Shown here one piece after another: positions 18,620-29,066 of a stretch of 64,000 nt of DNA (the first letter of the stretch is position 1; each line of letters starts with the position of its first letter). Location of the stretch: contig OX336343.1 of the NCBI GenBank assembly GCA_946902875.1, positions 4,825,754 through 4,889,753 on the forward strand, in the 5' to 3' direction. A program made the translations under genes and the position numbers. Source of the stretch: Nematopogon swammerdamellus (taxonomy: Eukaryota; Arthropoda; Insecta; Lepidoptera; Adelidae). A model generated the notes under the pieces. That model saw only the letters and a list, made by a program, of their open reading frames with translations, was not told the DNA's origin and did not search any database.

Positions 18620-21600
18620 GGGGATATAAACGGGGGACTGAATTAATCTCCTGCTAATGCTGCCCCATCGCACGATGGTGAAGTAGTGGCGGAGTGAAAT
18701 TCTTTCTCCAATTTCCGACTCACACCTCCTCGCGGTATATCCTGGAAACTTAGGTGCGTAATACCGTAGGTATTACAATCCTAAGGCTGACGAGAGCGGA
18801 AGACTCGCCAAGACGTTTGGCCAACGTGGCGATTTATGGCCAAAACCCTCCAACATGAAAAGCAACACAGTACCTCGGCCCCTAGTTCCCAGCGGCCCCG
18901 CTATTCCGGATCATCGTGGTGGCGGTCCTGGTTCCGGCGGGGTGAGGGGTGCTAAGAATCCCTGGGTTAGATCTGGCTGCCACACCCAACTACACTTGGC
19001 TACTCACAATATACGGACCTTGAGAACGCACGAGAAACTGGTCGAGCTAGAACAGGAGCTGGCTCATATAAAATGGGACATCCTAGGTCTTTGTGAGGTC
19101 AGAAGAAAGGGCGAAGAGACTGAAGTGCTACGTTCCGGCAATCTGTTTTACTTCAGAGGAAATCCCCAAAAATCGGAAGGTGGAGTGGGATTTATGGTGA
19201 GGCGCAGCCTCGTGAACAGCATCATCGAAATCGACAGTGTGTCGGACAGAGTGGCCTACATCATCATCAAGCTGAACAAGCGGTATCAGCTGAAGGTGGT
19301 GCAGGTATACGCTCCCACGAGTTCGCACGCTGACGACGAGGTGGAGCAGTTCTACGAGGATGTATCCAAAGCCTTGGAAACCAACAAATCTCACTTCCAG
19401 TACGTGATGGGAGACTTTAATGCCAAACTGGGCAAGCCTCTGAAGGGAGAGAGAGCAGTAGGTCCGTACGGTATCGGCTCCAGAAATCGACGCGGCCAGA
19501 TGTTGGTCAACTATCTCGAAGCCAACCAGCTCCACGCCATGAATACATTTTTCCTAAAAAAGGAGAAAAGGAAATGGACGTGGGCCAGCCCTGACGGTTG
19601 TACGAGAAACGAGATAGACTACATACTGGCGGACAGTAAATCGTCATGTATAGACGTTACTGTCCTTAACCGCTTCGATACTGGCAGCGATCACCGACTA
19701 GTGCGAGGTACGCTGAAGTTAAACCTCAAGATGGAACGGCGCAAACTCATTCACAAACCGCTGGCCAAGCTGAACATACCGGACGAGACGCTCGAAAATT
19801 TCGAAGCGAAACTCGAGGATGCTTTTAGCTTGGTGCCACGAGATGAGGATGCCGACATCGACAAGGTGTATACGGACTTCGTATCTGCACTAACGGACAC
19901 TGCAGAGCAGCACTTCAGCAAAAGTCGACAGGCACCCCGCAGCAAGTTATCCGCAGAGACGTTGAGGCTCCTGGAAACACGACGGAATATGAAACCGGAG
20001 ACCCGGAGCAGTGTCGTGCACAGGAACCTCAACAAGACCATAGGCAAGTCCATTCGCCGTGATATTCGCCGAGAGAACACGAAATTGGTTGAGCGCATTA
20101 TAGAGGAAAATCGAGGCAGCAAAGTGTTTGCCCGTGCCTTCTCTACCGGCGCTAACCAAATTTCCAAACTCGAGCGAGCGAATGGGGTTGTCACCGCAAG
20201 AAAGCCGGATATACTTAAGGCGGTGGAGGAATTTTATGGTGAATTGTATTCCGCAGCAATTCCTGCCCCGAGTCCAAGCAAACCAGTCGACTCTGATAGG
20301 CGTGCGCCGCTCACTAGACACTACACGGAGGATCTGCCCGAGATTAGTGTCTATGAGATAAAGGCTGCCTTGAAAGGACTCAAAAAACACAAGGCTCCAG
20401 GTGAAGACGGGATAACGACGGAGCTTCTAAATGCTGGCGGACGACCGATCTTGAAAGAACTGCAGAAACTTTTCAATGCAGTTCTTGAAAGTGGTGTAGT
20501 TCCGGCCGCATGGCAAAATAGTGTCGTTGTCTTGTTTCACAAGAAGGGGGATAGGGCGAAGTTGAAAAACTATCGACCTATCTCACTTCTCAGCCACGTG
20601 TACAAGGTCTTTTCGAGAGTCATCACGAGTCGGCTGACACAGAGGCTGGATCAGTACCAGCCTCGTGAGCAAGCTGGATTTAGGAAAGGATACGGCACCA
20701 TGGACCACATATTTACTGTGCGACAAGTGGTGCAAAAGTGCGAGGAATACAACAAGCCGCTCTTCCTAGCCTTCGTCGACTATGAGAAGGCGTTCGACTC
20801 AGTTGAAAAATGGGCTGTCGAAAACTCCCTCCTGAGGTGCAGAATCGACCACCGCTACATCGAGGTACTCCGAAATCTGTATCGGTCCGCGACGATGACT
20901 GTGAGGCTCCACGAAAATACCCAACCCATCCCCCTTAGTAAGGGCGTAAGGCAGGGGGATGTGATCTCACCCAAGCTCTTCACGAACGCATTAGAAGATG
21001 TGTTCAAGACGCTTGAGTGGGACAACATGGGTATCAACGTGAATGGAGATCTTCTCAGTCATCTGCGCTTCGCCGATGACATTGTCCTTCTGTCAAATTC
21101 CCGAGATCAGCTTCAGACCATGCTGGAAGACCTCTATACAGCGTCGATGAAGGTGGGTCTGAAGATGAACCGGGACAAAACCAAGGTCATGGCGACCGAG
21201 GTTATGACGGGAGGACAAATCGTTATTGACGGAGAAGTGATCGAACAGGTTGAAGAGTACGTATATCTCGGTCAAATTCTGCGGCTTGGTAGACAAGGTC
21301 TGCTAAAGGAGGTCGAGAGACGAATTCAACTGGGTTGGGCTGCCTTCGGAAAGTTAAAATTCGCCCTGAGGTCTGATCTTCCGCAAAATTTAAAAACCCG
21401 TATATATGACCAGTGTGTCCTCCCGGTTATGACGTACGGGTGTGAAACGTGGACGCTGACGGTCGGTGTTGTCCAAAGGTTGAAAGTTGCCCAGCGAGCA
21501 ATGGAGCGTGCTGGGAATAACGCTACGTGATATGGTGCGTAACGAGGCAATCCGCCGACGCACCAAAGTAGTCGATATTGGATACCAGGTGGCTAAGCTC

Positions 21601-21858
21601 AAGTGGCAATGGGCTGGGCACGTCAGCCGAAGAGACGACGACCGCTGGAGTAACCGTGTCCTACACTGGCGGCCGTGGACAGGAAAACGGAGTGTGGGAA
21701 GACCACCCGCCAGGTGGGACGACGACATCAAGTACGTCGGCGGAAAGCAGTGGTTCCGTACCGCTGAAGGCCGGGAGGACTGGAGGAAAATTGGAGAGGC
21801 GTATGTCCAGCAGTGGACGCTTACACGCTGACTGACTGACTGACTGACTGACTGACTG
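18620..21858 (+). mobile_element. RTE LINE, full length with target duplication
   Basis: An 11-bp duplication AGGTGTGTGGT (18609-18619 and 21859-21869) brackets the element. It begins GGGGATATAAACGGG and ends in a short TGAC tandem tail (about 21829-21858), as RTE elements do. The 235-bp 5' leader has no ORF. One long ORF follows, broken near its 3' end by a 5-bp deletion. The perfect duplication indicates a recent insertion. Confidence 0.9.
18855..21530 (+). pseudogene. RTE endonuclease-reverse transcriptase, frameshifted near C-terminus
   Basis: The ATG at 18855 opens 891 codons. The endonuclease domain has LATHNIRTL, LGLCEVRRKG, VMGDFNAKLG, NEIDYILAD and GSDHRLVRG. The reverse transcriptase has HKAPGEDGITTELL, ENYRPISLL-like KNYRPISLLSH, AFVDYEKAFDSV, GVRQGDVISPKLF and the catalytic RFADDIVLL near residue 739. 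At about 21510 five bases are missing relative to the family, shifting the frame to a TGA at 21528-21530. The rest of the normal C-terminus continues in another frame from 21511 to 21831 (LGITLRDMVRNEAIRRRTK, then WQWAGHVSRR). The minus-strand fragment at 47512-47638 retains the missing bases. All catalytic motifs are upstream of the break. Confidence 0.9.
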
Positions 21859-21943
21859 AGGTGTGTGGTCCGAGCGAGCTGGCAAGTGGCACATTCGAAC
21901 CAGAGCAAATGCCCCGCCTGAACATACACCTACTTGTCTCTTT

Positions 21944-22290
21944 TTAGGGTTCCGTATCCGGTCTGTCTGTCTGTCTGTCCGAGGGTTGTACCTATCTCTT
22001 GAACCGTAATAGGTAGCCCGTTGAAATTTTCACAGAATATTATGTGTTATTATGGCCGATATAATAACAAATAATAAAAATAAGAAAAAGTAAAAAATTC
22101 ACGGTGGTTCCCAAAAAGTGTATGCGCGCCATCTACCGAAACGAGTATGAAGCATTTTAACTATCATGAATTTTAACTAGTATGAAGCATTTCATAAACA
22201 CGCCATAGATGGCGTGAGTGGCGTTGACCATGACATGGCGATACGGAACCCCTGGCCCCGGTGCGCGAGTTCGACTCGATGCATCTGCGC
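21944..22290 (+). repeat. 'gttccgta...' lepidopteran repeat
   Basis: It runs from TTTTTAGGGTTCCGTATCCG to GGTGCGCGAGTTCGACTCG, then diverges. It is a shorter copy than 8572-9010. Confidence 0.7.
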
Positions 22291-22358
22291 TTCAGTAGTG
22301 AAGTATATTTGTAATTTGTATGCACGCACACCACTTGGCCTGCTCAACGAGCCCATGC

Positions 22359-22674
22359 CACAGATTACTTAATAGTTACTTCGTAACAGATAAATCACTC
22401 CATAGAAAAAGTTTCATACCTTCGGCTTTAATAGCCTACTGTTTTACGTCGTCAATCGCTGCGTGCGAAAATGTACCTAAACGATCGAGTGTAAAGTGAT
22501 TATTGCTTTGCAGCTGCACGCAGTTGCGTGGGCGAGCGTGTAGGTATGCTTCGCGTAGCTGACGAATTTCCACTGAATTAGATCGCCGACGGCGCGCGGC
22601 GGCGGTCCACCGGGCGGTAGGTAGTTAGCGCGCGCAAGTACTTAAAGATAGATACATAGAGTGCGTGAGGCCTG
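22359..22674 (+). mobile_element. 7-bp-TSD interspersed element, full copy 2
   Basis: The element begins CACAGATTACT, ends GCGTGAGGCCTG and is flanked by perfect CCCATGC duplications (22352-22358 and 22675-22681). It is 316 bp because of small internal expansions, including one in the AAGTACTTAAAGATAGATAC region. Confidence 0.88.
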
Positions 22675-22681
22675 CCCATGC

Positions 22682-23181
22682 CCTTTTTACCCTACTGCGC
22701 GACGCAAAATGGAGCGTTATGTTTTTTCCTTTTAAATTTTTCGGCTGAAGCAATACTTTATGCGACATCACCGCCTCCGCTCCGCCTCCGCGCCCGCCCC
22801 CGCGCCGCCGCCCCCGTCGTCGTTGTGCCACGTTGTGCCCGCGTGGCGAGCATGAAGATTGAAGATTTTTAATTACGTAAAGATCGAGCGCCAACTGTGC
22901 ATACAAAAGAGGATGATAATTCACTTAGACTTGCTACTTATTTCGCCCAAAGAACATTATTACTTCAAAGGCCAGAATGTACAGCTGGAAATTACAATGA
23001 GGCTCTGGCTTACCTTAAGCTTTTAAATAAATTAATTATACTTTTAAATTCCTTGCCCTTTTAGGATCCCGTAAGCAGGCGCCCTTATAAAATCTGTATA
23101 AGTCGTAATTCTTTAAAAACATTGAAAACAAAAAAGTAAATGAATCTGTTTACGAGTAAGCGATTCGCAGCTTTATTATAC
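22682..23181. other. No supported gene; short GC-rich patch
   Basis: A C/G-rich run at about 22770-22850 makes frames on both strands look open, but the composition explains them. Confidence 0.4.
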
Positions 23182-23183
23182 TA

Positions 23184-23530
23184 GGTCGGGTCATAAGTTC
23201 TGTCACAAATACTTTATTAAATAAATTGTACTACTTTTTATGTAAGTTTAAAAAATATATATGAAAAGAAAGGCAGATTAAAGTAGATTAAAATTTTATT
23301 AAAATTATTCGAAATCTCAGTTGGCGCGTAACCGCAGCGGTGCAACGCAATAACTGCGATTGTGTCTTTCTTTTGCGTCCACTCCATGTTTTAAAATGGA
23401 GTAATATAATTTAATTTTTTATTTTTAAAGACGCAAAATGTTCCTTATTCAAAATCAATCAAAACATTTCTGGCCAGTATTCGAAATTTGAAAATAATAA
23501 GGCTGTGACAGAACTTATGAACCGACTGCG
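23184..23530 (+). mobile_element. mariner-type MITE
   Basis: The left end GGTCGGGTCATAAGTTCTGT and the right end ACAGAACTTATGAACCGACT are inverted repeats of ~24 bp of the mariner 'CATAAGTTCTGTCACA' type. TA lies on both sides (23182-23183 and 23531-23532). It is 347 bp with no transposase. Confidence 0.88.
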
Positions 23531-23568
23531 TATATACTTCGCTAATGCTCTATATGCTGTTTTTAGAG

Positions 23569-23818
23569 TTCCGTATCCGTCGTACGGGACCCTATTACTA
23601 AGCCTACGCCGTCTGTCTGTCTGTCTGTCCGTCTGTCCGAGAGCTGCATCTCTTGAACCGTAATAGGTAGCCGCGTAATCACGGGTGTCTCCATACAAGA
23701 AACTATAATGTGTATGCGCGCCATCTACCAAAAAAAGTGTGAAGGAGCGCTGACCATGACATGGCGATACGGAACCCTCGGTGCGCGAATTCGACTCGCA
23801 CTTGGCCGGTTTTTATTT
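23569..23818 (+). repeat. 'gttccgta...' lepidopteran repeat, short copy
   Basis: It starts GAGTTCCGTATCCGTCGTAC and ends ATTCGACTCGCACTTGGCCG, with an internal deletion compared with 8572-9010. Confidence 0.75.
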
Positions 23819-23955
23819 ATTTCTGCGAAATATTCAGGTGAAGGTTTCATTTCGTCTCTCTTTGTTCAGCACGATGAAAATAAAAATCAAGTGTCATGTT
23901 TTCTCCGAAACAGAAGTTAATTCGCCTAATTGATATTACAGCATTTAATATCTTA

Positions 23956-24370
23956 GGGGACATCCATTAATCACGTGAGCAAATTTTTTGGATATTTTGA
24001 CCCCAAACTTGGTGAGATTTCGTGAGATTTTCTCTATGTGTAAGTTTCGTCAAAATCTGCATATTTAAAGTGTATACATACTTTAAAATGCAAAATTCAA
24101 GTACTCAACTGATTGTACACTGAATGATCTGAGAGAATGGAAGTGGCAAGAAAATGACGCGACGAACGTCGCGGTCTCTCAAAAACTAAACACACTCCAG
24201 CTCAAGCGGTTAAGTGTTTAAAATAAATAAATAATAAAAAAATACAAAATAAAAACAAGATGACGTGAGATTGTCGTAGACCCCCCCCCTCTCCCCCTAG
24301 TGAGATTTGGTGAGATTTTGCCAGACCCCTCCCCCCCCTTTTTTTGCTCACGTGATTAATGGATGTCCCC
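23956..24370 (+). mobile_element. Harbinger-like MITE with 25-bp inverted ends
   Basis: GGGGACATCCATTAATCACG (left) and CGTGATTAATGGATGTCCCC (right) are perfect inverted repeats that extend to GTGAGC/GCTCAC. TTA flanks both sides (23953-23955 and 24371-24373), a 3-bp duplication typical of PIF/Harbinger. No coding sequence. Subterminal direct or inverted GTGAGATTT motifs are repeated. Confidence 0.8.
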
Positions 24371-24373
24371 TTA

Positions 24374-25215
24374 GCTATATTACGTTCAATGTTGACAATC
24401 TACAGCACTGCAGTCAATCTTTTGTTATGTCGACGTCGAGCTTTTGAATTATTTTTTTCACGCTGAAAGTCGACACCTGTTGGTTGGTGTTGTACACGAC
24501 TGACTGTTCACTCAGTCCGTAATGAATAGAGAGCAACAACTCTACTGGCACTGCCGCCGTGAGTATATTACGTAATTTAATTCTTGTCTTTATAAATGCA
24601 TACATACATATCACACGCTGTATCCCTATCAGTGGCTCGAGTCGTGCGTGTTACACCTACTTAAATATATTAGGACACAAGTAAAAGGTTGCACTGATGT
24701 ATACAAGTCACACCGATTGATAGGGAAAAATAGCCCAGTAGATCTATAAGGCTTTGAGCTTTCATAAATTCATAATAATATTTAATTTTTCTCGTTCGCT
24801 AGTGTATTATATGAATTAGATTTTCATCAATCTTACACCAATTTTCAGTGTATTTTTTTAAAATCAGTTAAGTAATCCTTCTCAACGGAAGAATATTAAA
24901 GAACATTTTTTGTTTCAAAATGTTGCTAACATTTGTATCGATGTTGCAAAAAATATTCTGATAAGAAAAACATGACTTTTAGACTTAAGTCACAATCAAT
25001 AACGCACCATGCGTTGTAATGGACTACATGAAAAAAGTAATGTTGTTTCTATCGGAAATACTTAATTCCTTTTTTCAGCCTGTCTAGATACAAATATCAC
25101 CAACACATTGAAACTAAAATCTTCCTCTCATATTCTTCAGTTGAGAAGGAGTGCTTAAAAAACTGATTTAAAAAAAATACACTGAAAATTTCTGTAAGAT
25201 CTCTGATAATACATA
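24374..25215. other. No supported gene
   Basis: AT-rich. The short frame at 24414-24614 has no motif. Confidence 0.4.
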
Positions 25216-25500
25216 CATACATACATATCACACACGCTGAATCCCGACAATCGGGGTAAGCAGAGCAATCGGTGTTGTGCTGCAAGAACTCTGCTAAATT
25301 ACAGCACAACACCGACCACCACGTTTCGCAAAGTATTCGAACAAGACATCGATCGATCAAGCAGCAAGTACGGCACGAAGAACCACCTACTGCATGACTA
25401 GGTGGAAGTACCGTGCCAAGGTGAGAGGTAGCGAGCCTGTCGCCCTTTAGCACGGTATCTTGTCCTTATCCCTTAGTCGCCTTTTACGACATGCACGGGG
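25216..25500 (+). repeat. 'GACAATCGGGGTAAGCAG' repeat, longest copy
   Basis: It starts after an ACAT microsatellite (CACACACGCTGAATCCCGAC) and ends at CCTTTTACGACATGCACGGG / GAGAGATGCAGTAGGGC. It contains two inverted pairs (GCTGCAAG...CAGCAC and GTACGGCACG...CGTGCC). The minus strand has an open frame shared with the copy near 5800 (CVIC...YPDCRDS), which may be a relic of coding. The family is unclassified. Confidence 0.7.
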
Positions 25501-26169
25501 AGAGATGCAGTAGGGCTATTCTTTTTAAGTACCGGCCCCACACAGTACTTTTTTTAAGTACCGGCCCCACACTCTGATAATCTAATTAATATAAGGATGC
25601 ACTACCGAATGAAAAATAAAACTTTATTATGAATTAATGCAAGCTTGACCCCTTTTTCAAGCTTCAACCGCCAGGCTAAAAGCTCAAATTATAAACTTTA
25701 AAGCGTTTACCGTAAAATACATAATATTATACCTACTGTAAACGGACAGAGTCTTTCATTGTTTGCCCTTTGATATAGTAATCGTTGACTTGTGTCCTAT
25801 CTAAATATAATTAAGTTATAGTATTTGTTTAATCACCTAACGGGATATCCTCTAATTATCTTTGTGAAAACCCATTCAATGTTACGAACACATCACGTGA
25901 TATATAAACGTTGTCGCCGCTTGGCACTGCGCCACATTTTACTTTCAACATTTTAACTTCATTCGAACTTTCGCGCGAGCTTGCACATTTTTGCACGAGT
26001 TTGCCGCGCGCGTCCAGTGCAGTGTTGCCGCAACAAACTTGCCCATTATTCTGATTCGTTATTAAAAGTTTACGCTAGATTTTTCTAAGTTGTAGAATTT
26101 TTAAATTTATGGATCTGGCGAGGCGACAGAGCTTTTAAGCGCGCCGGAGAGAATGTCTTTCGCCGGCTA
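25501..26169. other. No supported gene
   Basis: Contains the short direct repeat TTTTTAAGTACCGGCCCCAC (25523 and 25551 areas) and otherwise nothing recognisable. Confidence 0.4.
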
Positions 26170-26171
26170 TA

Positions 26172-26876
26172 GAGGGTGTTTCAGGATAGGGTTTCGTAAC
26201 TTCAGGGGGCTCATATTTGAAGACGAAAAGCGCTGTAACTTTTTTCCAGATTCGGTCGTTTTATAGTACTTTTTGGTGAAAATCGTTTCATCGAGCTTTA
26301 GTTACGACAGTACCTATTTAGTATTTAGTGGACGGTTAACGTCCGCCTTTTTAAATAAAACAAATAAATTGACTAACTTACATGCTTAACAAAATTTTAT
26401 GTTTATATGTTAGTACTAAACGAAGTAACTATTAAGTAATCTGTGGTACTAAGCACGTACTCGCTTTATATATATTTTTATTAGAAAAATCCTGGCTGGG
26501 ATGTATTTTCCAATGATTTTCGCTTTACATTTTTCTAATAAAAATTTACATGCTCAACTACTGAAATTGTACATGCTCAACTACTGAAATTGTACATGCT
26601 TAATGGAATTGTACTGCATGTAGGTAAGTTCCGAACATTTAAATTTGAATGATATCAAAATAAAAAAAAGGGGACTGGACTAGGTTATTGCACTCCCTAG
26701 ACTTAGACAACAATGTTGACAAATCTCACTATCCATCAAGTTTTTATTACAATTTTAAATTTTTGTACGCAAAAAAAAAAATTACGGAATTTCGATTGGA
26801 GTGATAAGGATTTTTTTTTCTAATAATGAGTACTTTCTATTCCTGAAGTTTGTCAAGCCTATCCTGAAACATCCTG
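26172..26876 (+). mobile_element. TA-flanked MITE, second copy, with nested insertions
   Basis: Ends GAGGGTGTTTCAGGATAGG and CCTATCCTGAAACATCCTG match the 17887 copy, with TA on both sides (26170-26171 and 26877-26878). It is longer because of insertions: a 26-bp micro-insertion at 26420-26445, and a block bounded by inverted TTTTTATTAGAAAAAT / ATTTTTCTAATAAAAA (about 26468-26530). Confidence 0.8.
26420..26445 (-). mobile_element. 26-bp micro-insertion of the 7-bp-TSD family
   Basis: On the minus strand it runs from CACAGATTACT to GTTACTTCGT, the exact first 26 bp of the ~290-bp family. It is flanked by perfect 7-bp duplications GTACTAA (26413-26419 and 26446-26452). Confidence 0.85.
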
Positions 26877-27104
26877 TATATTTCAATGATTAAATGAAAA
26901 TGGGCTTCGACGTCTGGAGATTAATTAGAAAGGACGACTTCATTTTTAAAGATTTTCACGGTCCGAAGAACAGCTTAATAGAAATGGACGGAGACAACGA
27001 ATCCAGTTGAAATTCCATCGACTAAAGAAAGAAATGTTTCACACATATGGATTATTATTATTAGTTAGGTACATGGTGTCGTTTACATTACTCGGCTTTT
27101 TGTC

Positions 27105-27297
27105 AGCCTCGGTGGCAACCCTGGGCGCGGTCAGTACTTGGATGGGTGACCGCTCGACCGTTGGAGGCTGACCGTGGTTCGTATTCTACGTTAAACTGTA
27201 GATCTCTTCCCTCCTTACCTTACTAGGTGATAGGGTTTATCCCGGCCGGGTTGGTACCACCGCACTGAACGAAACGTCAGTCGAAACGGCTAAGTAT
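27105..27297 (+). mobile_element. 5S-headed SINE, 5' half (split by errantivirus)
   Basis: The 5S-like head (CAACCCTGGGCGCGGTCAGT then ACTTGGATGGGTGACCGC) leads into the SINE body and stops at CGGCTAAGTAT. The 3' half resumes at 36496 after the provirus. Confidence 0.88.
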
Positions 27298-27605
27298 TGT
27301 TATACCCCTAATTATGCATCCAAGCCGCGCTGCACTTTTTATCTTATAAATAGCGTGCGCGCGATCGCCAGTCAGTTCAGTCAATCTCAACCACTCTTCT
27401 AGGGCGAAGCTCTGCCCAAATATAATAATAAGCTTCTATATTAACAATGTTCTAAATCAAGTGCTAATTCATAATTCTAAATCTACTAAATAAGTTCTAA
27501 ATCAAATGGTGTTATAATTAAGTTCTTATCTACAATAAACGTTCTAGTTCATAAAAACAATTGATTTCTTTTTTTAAAAAGCTAAACGGAAAACCACGCA
27601 TAACA
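27298..27605 (+). repeat. Errantivirus 5' LTR
   Basis: 308 bp with terminal inverted TGTTAT/ATAACA. A TATA box (TATAAATAG, 27345-27353) is followed 27 bp later by an initiator-like TCAGTT (27372-27377). AATAAA (27534-27539) can act as the polyadenylation signal. It is identical to the 3' copy. Confidence 0.95.
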
Positions 27606-27607
27606 AT

Positions 27608-27625
27608 TGGTGTCAGAAGTGGGAT
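27608..27625 (+). promoter_or_regulatory. Primer-binding site, tRNA-Leu type
   Basis: TGGTGTCAGAAGTGGGAT lies two bases after the LTR. It is complementary to the 3' end of a leucine tRNA (…CCACTTCTGACACCA). It would prime minus-strand DNA synthesis. Confidence 0.8.
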
Positions 27626-27959
27626 GCAGTGTAATTAAAACTCCAGTTTTTCCCCACGTTACCCACAAACTAATAGTGAAAGAACTCCAGTGTTCCATAC
27701 CTCCGCCACTGCCATCTTCTATATCGTGAACCAGAACTCAACTCCAGCTCGCCGACTCACCCTCCAGTTGCCAGATCAACCTCCGCTATCCCAGACAGAA
27801 CCAGCACTGCTCAAAAGGCAGTTCTCCAGCCAGCTCCTGCCATTTCTCCAGCCAGCTCCTGCCAGTTCTCCAGCCAGCCTCCAACAGTACCTGTTCTACG
27901 CCGTGAACGAACTTTCAGCCAGATCCTCAGTCACCACTTCGCCAGTGCAGTGTTGCGCG

Positions 27960-27982
27960 ATGCATCTATGCATCTGCATCTT
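27960..27982 (+). CDS. Putative env leader exon
   Basis: An ATG at 27960 opens a short hydrophobic run of codons that meets a splice donor (GTGAGT at 27983-27988). The unspliced frame ends at TGA 27984-27986. An acceptor (TTTCTTACAG, 33641-33650) lies just before env. Joining 27982 to 33651 keeps the env frame. It would give env an N-terminal hydrophobic segment that spans the junction, consistent with a signal peptide. Errantivirus env is known to be made from a spliced RNA. The exact sites here are inferred from sequence alone. Confidence 0.6.
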
Positions 27983-28064
27983 GTGAGTAGATTGTGTTGT
28001 TAGATACCCTAAAGGACCTTAAGATAACCTGCGACAAGTTTGATCCCAAGTCTTCTAATCTTCT

Positions 28065-29066
28065 ATGTCAACTGACATAGTACAAGTATCGGATTCAGAC
28101 TCCTACTCAGATTCAGAGTCGGATCCAATCATGTCGTCTGAAAAGGTACCCCTGAACGTCTTAATTAAATTCATCAAGCCTTTCAACGGCGATAGGGCTA
28201 GCCTGCCCGCCTTCTTAACCAACTGCGATAATGCAGTTGAGTTAGCCAACTCCGACCAGAAAATAACACTCTTCAAGTATATATTATCCCAATTGGAAGG
28301 AAAGGCTCAGGCAGCCACCTCCCTCCGAGTGTTCGACTCGTGGGACGAGGTTAGGGTGTTTCTCCGATCCACATTCGGCGAACAAAAACATCACTCTCAT
28401 CTGCTGGCTGACTTGCAAGCCTGCAGACAGCAAACATCCGAGAATGTGACCCAGTTCGCAATGCGGGTCGAAGGGTGCCTGACTCGCATCCAATCGGACC
28501 TTCACCACAGCGTCACCCAAAAGAATGAACTCATAGGTCGCGTAGCCGAAATCGAGGACCTCGCACTAAATACATTCATCTTAGGGGTAAACCCCCATAT
28601 ATCTATTATTCTTAGGTGCAGAAACCCGAAATCCCTCAGTGAAGCAACCAGCCTAGCGATTCAAGAAGAAAAAATTGTAAATCTAAAAAGGGACATCGCG
28701 AATAATCGGTCCCCGAGCATTAACCCACAAACACATAATCGTGCCCCAAATTTTCAACCACGCTATAATAATAACATGCACAATTTCTATTCGAACAACT
28801 ACAACGCGCAGCCGTCCGCCAACAAAGTATTATGCAGATATTGTAAAAACATCGGTCACACGATCGAACAATGTCGCAAACGGGAGTACAATAACAGAAT
28901 GAAAGCAAATTCAGCAGGCGGACACCCGAGCCGTAACAACCACACGTCGAAGTGGTCGAATCCTCCGAATCAGCGCTCTGGTTACGGACCGCCGCAGCCC
29001 CGTGTGAACTACGCCGTGGACAATGCCGATTCGCAGAATGACGGCGAATACGATTATTTAAACTAA
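28065..29066 (+). CDS. gag: Errantivirus Gag
   Basis: 333 residues from ATG 28065. An acidic Asp/Ser start is followed by a retroviral-type capsid region (residues ~30-220). An Asn/Pro-rich stretch leads to one CCHC zinc knuckle (C-x2-C-x4-H-x4-C, CRYCKNIGHTIEQC, residues ~257-270) and a basic/Gly-Asn tail. Gag forms the particle and binds the RNA. The frame ends TTT-AAAC-TAA-like, with the slippery heptamer overlapping the last two sense codons, so a fraction of ribosomes would continue into Pol. Confidence 0.92.
   Translation: MSTDIVQVSDSDSYSDSESDPIMSSEKVPLNVLIKFIKPFNGDRASLPAFLTNCDNAVELANSDQKITLFKYILSQLEGKAQAATSLRVFDSWDEVRVFLRSTFGEQKHHSHLLADLQACRQQTSENVTQFAMRVEGCLTRIQSDLHHSVTQKNELIGRVAEIEDLALNTFILGVNPHISIILRCRNPKSLSEATSLAIQEEKIVNLKRDIANNRSPSINPQTHNRAPNFQPRYNNNMHNFYSNNYNAQPSANKVLCRYCKNIGHTIEQCRKREYNNRMKANSAGGHPSRNNHTSKWSNPPNQRSGYGPPQPRVNYAVDNADSQNDGEYDYLN
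29057..29063 (+). promoter_or_regulatory. -1 frameshift slippery heptamer TTTAAAC
   Basis: In the gag frame it reads T TTA AAC, a canonical X XXY YYZ site. It is followed at once by the gag stop TAA (29064-29066). Pol is in the -1 frame and stays open from here on, so the reading frame, position and sequence agree. Confidence 0.88.

Noticed and set aside
27110..27180. A 5S rRNA gene
   Set aside because: Only the internal-promoter half of 5S is present and it runs straight into SINE sequence.
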